Part shown: piece by piece, positions 37,201-48,308 of the stretch
Layout: each line of letters opens with the position of its first letter
How positions within the stretch are numbered: position 1 is the stretch's first letter
Source of the DNA: Diadema setosum
Taxonomy: Eukaryota; Echinodermata; Echinoidea; Diadematoida; Diadematidae
DNA: 64,000 bases
Assembly (NCBI RefSeq): GCF_964275005.1
Contig: NC_092701.1
Coordinates: forward strand, 33,358,520-33,422,519
Direction: 5' to 3'
Translations under genes and position numbers: made by a program
The notes under the pieces: generated by a model
Told to the model about the DNA's origin: nothing
The model's input: the letters and a program-made list of their open reading frames with translations, nothing else
Database searches by the model: none

Positions 37201-39121
37201 TATCGTTTCAAATATTCAAAACGCATTTGAGTTTAATGCCATCAACAAATGACTAAATAATTTATAGAGGCACATCCTTCATTGACTACTTTGTAAAAAA
37301 AAAATGATATGGTGCATCAACAAGAGAATACTGTATTATGCAAACCTTCCTTGTGTTGCAGCTGCCCATTATTAGACTCGAGGAATGCATTATAAGGTGC
37401 TTCATATCTAAGCTTAGAGTGAATATATGAGAATGATGACAAAAATGACTCCATATGCAGGGCCTGATGCAATTATTCATGGTACAGAGTGTTATTTGTA
37501 CATTTGAACATTTTTGATAGAATACAGTCGTTCATGTGAAGCGTACTTGCACACTCAATGGAGAGCAACTCTCTTAAGCTGCCATTTATGAGTTGTCTTC
37601 AACCAACTAGTATGTGTCTATAAAGTATGAATAATGGTATATATTAGGATTCTGGTAATGATCATAAAGCAAAGGAGCAATGAGAAGGCAGATAAGTATT
37701 ATGTCTTCCTGAATAGCAAATTTAGCAGACATCCACAAGCATTAAACCTATGATGATGAGATGTGTCTAAGAAAGACATTAATACAAACATTGTATCTTA
37801 TCTTCAGGGACTGTATTGAGACATTGATTGTACTTTTCACGTTAGTGTTCACTGGCTGTGAGAACAAAAGAAAAACAGATTAAAAATGTGTGTGAGACAG
37901 AGAAGCAGTATTTTGTTTTGCCATTCTGATGGGAACATAAAATGCACTGACATTTTTTAGCTTTGATGTGGACGTATAACGGTCGTTGTGTCATATACCA
38001 CCTAATGTGTTGATTTAAATGTTCTGAGGTTTCAATTTGACCAAATGAGGCAGGCTCAAATATGCTAATTGGTTCAAGGTCCATGTTATTAGTGAGGTTG
38101 GCAGTGTAACTTTGTCTGCATTTGATATCAGATTAACCATTTTTTTGTTTGAGAGAGGTGAGTCATAAAAACCCATTTTGGAGAATAAGTCGTTCATGGG
38201 GGGGGGGGGGGGGGTGGGGGCAAGAGATTGATAAGAGTCGTATACTGTAAGTACTGTAATGCAGTGTGTCCTGAAAGCTTTGGTATGCAAGCTGTTGTGT
38301 GAATATAATGTATGTAGACTCCCCTTGAAGTATTTATTAATATTGTTTGATAGTGTACAGAGACAGATTGACAACATTAAAGGAATGAAAAAAAAAATAA
38401 ACTGGGTTTGTCTTGATTTTTATTTGAGAAGTGGAGTCCCGGCCTGCATGAGCAGTTTAAGAATATTTTGTGTGTGACATGCTGATCTGAGAGTGAAATA
38501 GAATTATTTGATTGCATTATATATTCAAATGAAAGACCAAGCACTGTGCATATCACAATAGGATTATAATGTCAACTCCTACAGGCAGTTTTCTTAAAGA
38601 GGGTAAAAAAGGCAGTCGACATTCAGTGATGATTTAACAGATGTTATGAAAAAAAAAAATTGGAGGAGGAGGCCCTACAATGGACTTCTGTTGCATATCA
38701 AACTCCTTTGGACATGAAGGTGAAATAGCCATTGTGATATGGATATGTTGTGATAGAAGGTTCTGAAAACAATAACTTACAGAAATACTTTTTTTTTTGG
38801 GGGGGGGGGCAGTTGGGCAAAAAAATCACTTTTAACAAGAGTTGGTGACAAGTTCTGTTCTGATTTGAACTAGAGCCATGTGTAAAATGAATGTTAACTT
38901 GTTACAACAGGAATTGTAAGGCAGACTTGCTTTATTATTTCCTCGATTATAAAATATGAAGCATAACTTAACCCTAATATGGACTATTGACAGTTTATAT
39001 TCCAATTATCTTGTCACATATATTTTTGTTCTGCTTTTGTTTAGTAAAGCAATTTGAAGTCCCTGAGATTATGACAAATTACTTAATCAGTACATATATG
39101 TACATAGTTACATATCTATAT

Positions 39122-39123
<2 letters not shown>

Positions 39124-39180
<57 letters not shown>

Positions 39181-39191
39181 TGTGTGTGTGT
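39124..39191 (+). repeat. GT microsatellite
   Basis: About 34 GT units with a single TATG interruption, in the gene-poor region before TDRD5. Confidence 0.95.
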
Positions 39192-39299
39192 AAAATATGG
39201 TTCATGCAATATCCATCTCACATCTTCAGTATGATGCAATACAACTGGGTGGGTGAGGGTTATAGACTTATAGGTTGATATCTAAGCTGCAGATTCAGT

Positions 39300-39375
39300 T
39301 CAGGGCAGCATCACTTGCGAGAACAAGTTCTTCAAGCCTGCCTGGAACTTCTGTGGGTGGCAGTTTTCCATATCA
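39300..39375 (-). CDS. Possible orphan terminal coding exon
   Basis: On the minus strand a good branch/pyrimidine/CAG acceptor precedes 39375, and an open frame of 24 codons (DMENCHPQKFQAGLKNLF, then SQVMLP) ends in TGA at 39302-39300. The codons look ordinary for a coding exon. No partner exon was found between here and TDRD5, and I do not recognise the peptide. It could be chance. Confidence 0.2.
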
Positions 39376-39595
39376 CTGAAAGAATTTGAGAATTTATGAT
39401 TTAAGAAACCTACCTTCATGCACATTCACTCACACAATTATATCCCAATCCTGTATCAAGGAGAAGATAAAAAAAGGCTTTCACATTGTACTTTGAAAAA
39501 AAAAGAAGGAAATCTAGATAATAGTTATTTAGATTGGTAGTGAAGTGAAATGTACATTCAAGAGGTTATGTAGAGAATTGGTGTACAAAATACAG

Positions 39596-39599
<4 letters not shown>

Positions 39600-39627
<28 letters not shown>
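39600..39627 (+). repeat. AT microsatellite
   Basis: About 14 AT units followed by TATATAC, in the gene-poor region. Confidence 0.9.
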
Positions 39628-39632
<5 letters not shown>

Positions 39633-40048
39633 CTAGAGCACAGAAAGGGGAGGGAGAGAGGGGGCAAAAAGTAAGAAGAAAGGAAATTCTTTGATGGATA
39701 TTAGGCCTCCCAGTTTCATTTCATGCAGTCAATTCATGCATCTTGTTCTTAAAATTTTGCACTAATTTTCATTTCTTTCTTTCTTTTTTCTTTCTCTTTT
39801 TCTTCCTTCCATTATTGCTTTTTTATATGTATCTAATGATTCATTTGTTTGTTTATTTATATATTTATTCCTTTATTATTCTCATCATTTTTAAATACAA
39901 ACCACTTTAATTTTGGCCACTTAATCTATTGTAATTGTATACAATTATACAATTGTAACACTATTGTAATTGCATGCAAACCACTTTATTTTTGGCCACT
40001 TACATATTGACATAATTTTCTGCATTATTAGTCTCATACAGTATATAG

Positions 40049-40441
40049 CAGGGCCGGCGCAGTGTTTTCAAAAGTGTGGGGGCCCACTTCCAGGTTTCAT
40101 GAGCTAACAAGCAAGGTCCTCAGCTCATCTCTCCCCGTCCACTTCCGGGTTTCTTCAGCTGACAAGCAAAAAAAAAAAAAAAAAAAAAAAAGGGTCTCGG
40201 CTCATTCTCTCCCCTCCCATTTCCGGCTGTTATAAAAAAGTCTTAAGAGAAAACACATAACCTAATACTGCCGCCATACTTCAAGATCTCTATCTATTTC
40301 TATTTTAGTGCCACTTGCGTACTTCCAGGTTGAAAAAAGTGTGGGGGCCCAAAGTGATGACACCTTATGTATTCCTTTGTATGGTGCACAAGAAGTGTGG
40401 GGGCCCGAGCCCCCACGGCCCCCACGGCTGCGCCGGCCCTG
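40049..40441. mobile_element. 393-bp MITE, CAGGGCCGGCGCAG ends, TATAG duplication
   Basis: The terminal repeats CAGGGCCGGCGCAG and CTGCGCCGGCCCTG are perfect inverses, flanked by a direct TATAG on each side (40044-40048 and 40442-40446). The inside has two copies of a CACTTCC..GGTTTC unit about 53 bp apart and a 22-nt A run. GTGTGGGGGCCC recurs near both ends. Confidence 0.8.
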
Positions 40442-40446
40442 TATAG

Positions 40447-41341
40447 GGTACTGTTCTTAAAGCAAGAACCAGCACAGGTACACAGAGGTATAATTAGTAC
40501 CATTTTTTTTTTTTTTTTTTTTTTATACTGTGCATGTAACTTGGGTATCATCCTCGTTATTAGTTGCCCATCTATGATCTGATCTAGTACTCAGTTGGCC
40601 TATGGTTTTCTCTTCAATCACTCTTGCCGCCATACGATATCATTCTCTCTTTCCGATCTCTTTCTCGTTGACACTATATATGCTACATCTTCTTTCGTTT
40701 CTATCAAACGAAAGAAAAAGAAATGCAACATAGTATGTTCGGGAATAGATTGCAAAATTAGCTGGAAATTATCTATTGAGAACTCTCTCTTTCTGTAGTT
40801 GTTTTCTCGTATAGATTTATATACCCGCATCCGTTTTGTGAGAGGGCGGAGTTTCAGACTGTTTCACACCAAGGAGTTTGAAACCATAACACCTTGTTCA
40901 CACCCTGTTCACACCACCTGTGTGGTTCACACCTTTACTCCCTGCTACCTACGCTGGCAGGGCCCTGGGGGAGCCATGCCGCCAGTCCGTCACTAGCGCT
41001 TAGCTGGCGCGATTTCTCTTTCTTTACCGATACACGTGTTGTGAAACTTGAGGGGATAATGATGGATGGATGGATAGCTTGCCACCACCAGCTGCATGCA
41101 TGCCTATCCTAGCCTATGTACAGTGCCCATTTATGCGCTGCGCTGCTGTGCACGTGAGCTAGCTAGCTAGCTGCATGCATATCGCATGCGTAGAACACTT
41201 CAAAACAATGGTGGACTATCGTTTGCGCAGTGCATGTGCTTCCTTCCGTCTCGACGCCAATGTTGTGAGCAAATCTGCGTAGAATGCAGCTGTGATTCAC
41301 ATTGACAGTAAGTGCAAGTGGAGGTGGTCGACTCCTACAAA
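40447..41341 (+). promoter_or_regulatory. Upstream region of TDRD5
   Basis: From the MITE at 40441 to the TDRD5 ATG. It holds a T run at 40501-40524, a small TTCTTTCGTTT/AAACGAAAGAA hairpin at 40689-40715, a CACACC-rich patch at 40890-40940 and tandem AGCT at 41157-41171. The last 200 bp before the ATG are richer in CpG. Promoter role is inferred from position. Confidence 0.35.
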
Positions 41342-44300
41342 ATGTCAGACAAGGCAAAAATAAAGAAGGAAGTGAAAATCGTCTTGAGAGCGCTCCTACT
41401 GTCCGCCCCACTGGGTTTGACAGCAGTCGAGATCGAGCGCGACTTCACCGAGGCCCAGGGTTACGGCGTACCGTACCGCGAGCTTGGGTACAACAGCACG
41501 TCTGATTTGGTCGAAGATCTTGATGTAGCTTCGCTGAAGTGGGAACGTGGACAGGCGGTGTTTCGAGGAGTCGCAGACAAAACGACAAAGCACATTCAGA
41601 GTCTAGTTTCAAGACAGAACGTTGATGTGCGTAAATGCCTAAAGAGAAGGAGTGCTCTGCAAAGGCAAGTCGCGAGATCAGGCGACGGCAGGACACAGAG
41701 ATCTTACAGTACGCCATCCGGCGGTCGAACATTTTCCAAACCGTCAGGGGCAAGTGGTGGTTTTCGACGACCAAATTCATATTCTAACTCAAGTAGCAAC
41801 AACACAAACAACAGACAATATTCTAAACCTGTGATTACTGCAAGCACTAGCCCGGCATACCTGCGATCGCAGCTGAAATCATTGTTGAACAGTCATCCAA
41901 ATGGGATCCACAATTCGCAGTTTGACACTCTATTCTATCGAAAGTTTGGGTTTTCGCTGGATTATGGCAAGCTGGGCTTCGCTAATTTGGCTGAAGTTGT
42001 CAAGTCTTTGCCATCAATCATCAGCATTGAGCACTTGGGGGAGGAGAAATTTAGAGTGTACAGCATCGAGAACTTCCCCAAGGGAGCAAAATCGATCCCC
42101 ATACCTGATGGTGAGGAAGGGTTGTGGGCATTCCATGCGATTTTCATAATTTCACACCATGGAATACATAAAGCAACAGCTCCATGCATGTGTAGATTTG
42201 TAGAATTTTTTGTGGTCCTCAAGCGGAAAAATTGAAATGTGTATTTTAGGAACCTGAAACAAATTTACTGAACAGAGATGATGACATACAATATAGCATA
42301 TGATCCTTGATATTTCAGAAATGTAGCGATGTACTATATGTATTCCACATACTATTACTAAGAATCTTGACATAGGATTGGTCAACAGCTGATCACATGA
42401 TTAAGCATAGTTTTGCCCATCACATCAACTGAGAAGAAAAGTTTGTTACACTCTATGTTGATAAGTCCCTTTTGTTTCGCTGATCTCTACAGTCCATACA
42501 GTCCTAACGAGAGATGAGTACGCGCGAAATAAAAGTACAGTGTACGTTGCACTGTGGACTATCACTTAACTAGGTCACTTGATAGTCCACAGTGCAACGC
42601 ACTTTTGATTCGGTGCCGCGCGGTGCGTGGAGCAAATTCTTTGTTTTGTCATCACTCTAAGCGCATACGTCAGTACTGCGCACAGTAAACTACGTAGCCT
42701 AAGCCCTAAGGATACTCGGTATCTAAAGACAGCTAAAACGATTTCAGATGAGGAATAAAATGGGAATATCTAGGACCTTAGATGTGGAATATAAAGCAAA
42801 TAATAAACTTTTAGTTTCAGGCAATAAGACAAACTATCACTTCCTTGGCGATCTGAATGTGTATAACATGCTATCTTTCCTCAGCTCAGCTGCGCTTCGG
42901 AAAGATAGCTACATCCAGATTGCCTCGAAAGTGATAGTTTGTCCCATCACCTTCACCAACGTTGACTATTTGCTTGCCATCACAATACCATGGGCTTAAC
43001 AACACAAGTTAACCTGTGTTGAATTTATGCATGCTTTCTTCTTTTGTTCTGCTTCCTTGAGCCCCTTTATACTCATGAATGCATTCTTGTGGTGAGGCTG
43101 CCATGTCATCATCCTTGTTCACTGTGATTTGTTATATCAAAGTTTGAAAACATTCTCATTTATCCAAATCACTATAAATTCTAAAAAATTAAAATTCTAA
43201 AATTATTCTGGTTTGGCATTCAGCAAGGAAATCAGTGCCATTCAGGTCGACAGGTAAGGACAGCACCACCACCACAGTTGGCCGGGGCAGGGCCAAGAGG
43301 GCAGCTTCAAGTAGATCCAGTGCATCGAGCTCGCAGAGTGCTTCGACAGAGTCTACCACAAGCCCAAGGGATGTTGTGTTGCCTGGCAATGATCTTATTG
43401 ATGGAGAGCTCTGTGAGGAAATTCAGAAAGTGAGGATGGATATGAGCCACAAAATCAAAGACTGAATACTCTGAAAGTAGCATACATAGCAATAAAGGGA
43501 GTCTAGGTGAAAAATTTGTACTTGCATACATGTGTGACGAGAAGTGGATGAGACACGTTTTTTTTTTTTTTTGGGGGGGGGGGGGATCAAACCTCGTCAC
43601 AGCACCCATGTTCACCAAATTTTGTGATTATCAGATGGTCTTAATGCCCTGAACTAGAAAAGAATGTAAGACAAAATGTAGCACATTCTGCTTTCATGAT
43701 TACTCACTTTTACTGTAATGAAGGAATTCACATACAGGTGGCTACAAATTGTAGCTGCCGTAAGTTAAACTGAACAAGGAAACAAGTCCTGCTGTGTGCT
43801 AACTGAGATGATTCAATGATTTTGGATATTTTTCTCAGCTTTTCTTTATGATTTACCATGTGACATTACTTACCTACTGACAGGTCCTGTCCAAGCATCC
43901 AGATGGAATCTTTGCTGCCAGCCTGCCTGCAGAGTATAAGGTGAGATTTTCTTTTCTGAGAATGGAACATTCACATGGTACAATTAAAAAAAAAAGTAAA
44001 AATGTTCCTGTGCTGATTAAGTTATTTGTATGGATTTCTTACATGTCATGAAAGTTTTTCAAATATATTGAAAGTTGTGCAGGTGCAATGGAATTGAGCA
44101 TTTAACTTAAATTGTTAGTGTTGTGTGATTGCAAGTCGTTGAAGTATAACAGAAAAAGTCAAAGTACAGTATGTTATAGCATTGTAGAAGTCACAGCAAT
44201 CTTAATCTTTTATTCAACTGCAGACCAAATCTTGCCCATGGAATGAGATGACGGGCTTGGTTCTCCATCATGTGATCTCGTTAGAAAACTACAAATCACT

Positions 44301-45272
44301 TTTTATTTGTGCATGCCCTTTAAAGGGAAGGTAAACCCAAAGAGCAATGTGGATTGAGAGAAAGCAAGAACATTAGCAGAACACATCAGTGAAAGTTTGA
44401 GGAAAATCGGACAATCGATGCAAAAGTTATGAATTTTTAAAGTTTTGGTGTTGGAACCGCTGGATGAGGAGACTACTAGAGGTTATGACGTATGAGTGGA
44501 CAGCAATATAAAGAAAATATAAAGGAAAATTAACAAAAATTCACTTTTCTAGCATTATGAAAGGGCACTTGCCTAACCGCTTTCCGAAAGCAGGGGGAAT
44601 AATTGCTACCCTTAACATATGTCAGTATCAAGTTGATGGAGTTTGCGGTTTTCATGAAAAATGAATTTTTTTGTGAAAATTTCTTTATATTTCCTTTATA
44701 TTGTTGTCCTCTCATACGTCATAACCTCTAGTAGTCTCCTCATCCAGCGGTTCCGACACCAACATTGTAAAAATTCATAACTTTTGCATCGATTGTCTGA
44801 TTTTCTTCAAACTTTCACTGATGTGTTCTACTAATGTTGCTGCTTTCACTCAATCCACATTGTTCTTTGGGTTTACCTTCCCTTTAAATCTGATTAAATT
44901 ACAATATTCTATAATCTTGTCTGACTTCCTGGTTTCGTAGCAAGTTGCTTAGAGCTAATCTTTTTGTATCTCGGTACATAGAAATTGACAGGGAAGGAGC
45001 TGCCGCTTATCTCAATTGGGTTCTACAGTGTGGTAGAGCTCGTCTGTGCCATTCCAGAGATCGTGGCCATCGAAAGGCAGCAGAAAAACAGTGACTGGAA
45101 ACTCTTTGATGCCAGGACTTTTGTGCCCAAAAAACCTCCTGGTGAGATGGTTACTCTTTGATAACACCCAAGCATGCTCATGTGACTTTTGTACCATTGA
45201 TGATGATAAAGATGATGATGATAATGATTAGGTATTGTATGTGTTATGATTATCATCAACATCATCATCAGT

Positions 45273-45308
<36 letters not shown>

Positions 45309-48266
45309 TAAACATATGTAAGAGTGGAGTAGAGTAGGACACATGTATTTAATGTTTAAATACCAGTATGCCAGTGATGACCCTATTTTCAAGAATGGAC
45401 TTTGCCAAGTGGAATTCAGACATTTGAGAGCAAAATTTAGTGACTCATTAAATAGTAATGACCATACAGATCCTTAAGACACTGTAGTAGAAGGACTAGT
45501 AGAGTTTATTGCCTTTAATGCTTCAGATGTTTCTGTTTTATACTGCTTAAATTTGTCAGATGAATTCAAGCAAAACTTCAGTGATCTCATATTTGGTTAA
45601 ACCCATTTGCTAATAAGAGTTAATGCATACAGTTTTTTAAAAGTATGATTTTGTTTCCAAAATGGCCTGTGCTGGCTGGACTTTATTGGAAATTTGTAAA
45701 TGACTACAGTAAAGGTGGAAATTTTCGCGCATTTCGCGCAACCAGAAGCTAGTGCAAAAATAAAAGAAGTGAACATTTTTGCCTGCCATATGTTCCAATA
45801 GTTGATATCTTGATTCTGCGGGATTAAAAACATGTGAAACTCTTCCTACCTGGTCAAGCGCGGAAAATCAGTCGCGCAAAAATATCCACTTTTACAGTAT
45901 CGTGAGCATATGTGGTGTGCTTTGGTCCATTTTCTAGAGCCAGAACGAAAGAAGAAGCAGCCCGCACCCAGTCAGGCAACAGAGAAGCATCTGGAGGAGG
46001 CTAAGTCTAAGATCCGTGATGTCCTCCTGGCACATCCCATGGGAATCCTTCTCCAAGAATTTGAGGCTGCCTACAAGGTACGTTATGCTTCTCTGAGTAT
46101 ACTCTGAATTTCGATCAGGCATGGGTCACCATCTTTGTATAAACTGTAATGAAAAGGTTATGAGGATTTGCTTTGTTTGCCTGCAAACATGCCCTGCTTC
46201 CGTGTTGTTTTTCTCCAGTCATTCTGAATCTCCTGAAAGGGATTTTCTGTAGCTCTGGATTACAGTGTCCTCTGGATCTGTTTGGTATTACCAAAGACGC
46301 TTAACTAATAAGACAGGAAAGTGCGCGCTAATCCTGTACAAAACAAATGGACAGCACGCGGTCCTCGAGCGTATTACGCACATCACCTGAGACGCGCTGT
46401 CTTTGAAGTTGATGGACAGCACGCGATCCTCAAACGTATTACGCACATCACCTGAGACGCGCTGTCTCTGAAGTTGTTGTTGCTGTTTATCAAGTGTCGT
46501 TGATTGTTTTTAGATCATGTTGCCAAATTTTTACCTCCACGAAATAATCCTTATTACTTTAAAATCTCGTTCTTCAAAATAATCCCCTCAATCGATAAAA
46601 AGCTACGACTATAAATTTTAGATCTTTTTAAGATAATAAAAAGACCACTACCTTTGCAAATGAATGATGTTCCTAGGTGTACTGAGTTGGTACTTAGCTC
46701 TCTTTTGTATCGTCATGTAGGGTAGCCATTTTGTGTCCATTTTTATCGCGCGCCTTCGTATCTTGTTATCTACTATCTTTGGTATTACATTGACTTCTGT
46801 GTAGGACGGTTGCTTTTGTACACCTTTAGAAGTAAGTTCTGCATTTTCGCTTCATCAATTGTAATAAGTTCAGGGGTCAGGATGGGCGAGAGAGTACAAG
46901 TACATGAATTGGCAGGTACTGCAGCTTGACAAGTAACAGCTGAATGCATAGGGACAACATACAGCTCAAGGGACCTGATGAGATTGCGGAACACAATTAC
47001 AGCTTGATGGGTTAGAGGGGTTTAAAAAAAAATGGAAAAAGATCAAAAACCTGTCATGCTTGGTAGCATTGCCTGTGTCAAGGTGGGGACTTGAACCTGT
47101 ATCCATTAGATTGAGAGTCTGATGCCTGTACCAGCAGAGCACCATGCATTCAGTAATAGGTATATGGAGAAGCTGAGGAAATGTCATTGAAGGATGAGAA
47201 ATTTTTACATCACAAATGCTCAAACTGTTATACCTGCTGAATTTGATTTTCTCCTTTGCAGAGCTTTAACAAGGCTGATTTGCCATGCCAAGACTTTGGG
47301 GAGAAAGATGTCAACTCGCTCGTCCTTGCCATCCCTGACACTATCAAAGTGGTCTATAAAGGACAGAGTAAGAATCTCACCCACATACTATACTAGATAA
47401 ATTATGCCATTTTTTTTTTAGTCATGTTTTTGTGCAGGACACACTCAATGACCGCAATGCCAGTCTCTTTCTCACAAGTAAAGATTATTTATTTTGAGAG
47501 CGTAGTAAATGAGATGTGTTCATTTTTGTCTTGTAAAATGACACACAAACTGCAGCTAGTATTGAAAGGTATCTTTAGCAGAACTACCCTGCTATTGTTT
47601 ACTTGTGCATGAAGAAAATTTTATTGATTTGCTTTTCTTAAGTATCTCAGACCATTGTTACTGTATCATTTCTTTATCTCTTTGTTCAATCTCTGTCGAA
47701 TGGCCTTGTCACTTCAGCTAAGCTAGCTCTTTATAAAAGCCTTGTGTTACCCATTTTGGAGTATGGCATACCTGCTTGGTACCCTGTAAACCGTAGTCTG
47801 AGTGACAGAATTGAAAGCATTCAACGACGTGTGACGAGAATGATACTCAAACAGCGTCGGCAGGAGATGCCTTACAGTGATCGTCTTAGCCTGCTAGATT
47901 GGCCAACCTTACAATCTAGGCGTAAATATTTATTGTTAAATTTTATTTGTAAAAGTTTATATAATTTGGTTTTGTGTGATGATGTCACCTCTGCAATTAA
48001 CGTGGTGGCACGACGTGAAGACGATCTTAGATTCCAACATTTGAGAGCTCGCACCCAGAGGCTGGCAAACTCTGCTATTTACATGTTCCCGATATTATGG
48101 GACAGCCTGCCATTATCTCTACGTAATGATCTTATTCTGACCAGTTTTTGTTCATGGCAAAACCAACTTCGCTCATGTGTTCTATCTTTTGAATATGTAT
48201 AACCTGCTCTGTTGTGAAAGTTCTTCGTCTGTATGGAGCAGTGCCTTACCACCATAGTAATGGTCA

Positions 48267-48308
<42 letters not shown>

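Larger units (their letters stand above)
31251..40043. other. Gene-poor AT-rich region of 8.8 kb
   Basis: I see no recognisable gene. The stretch is AT-rich single-copy-looking DNA with homopolymer runs, GT and AT microsatellites and a G run at 38200-38218. The only exon-like signal is the minus-strand 39300-39375 segment. It could include a very long 3' UTR of the plus-strand ORF at 30088. Confidence 0.55.

Noticed and set aside
41312-41341. Earlier start for TDRD5 with ten extra residues
   Set aside because: The upstream codon is GTG; the first ATG in frame is 41342 and matches the family N-terminus.
47071-47147. Functional tRNA gene on the minus strand
   Set aside because: It has A- and B-box-like sequence, but the acceptor and T stems do not pair properly, so I call it a SINE relic.
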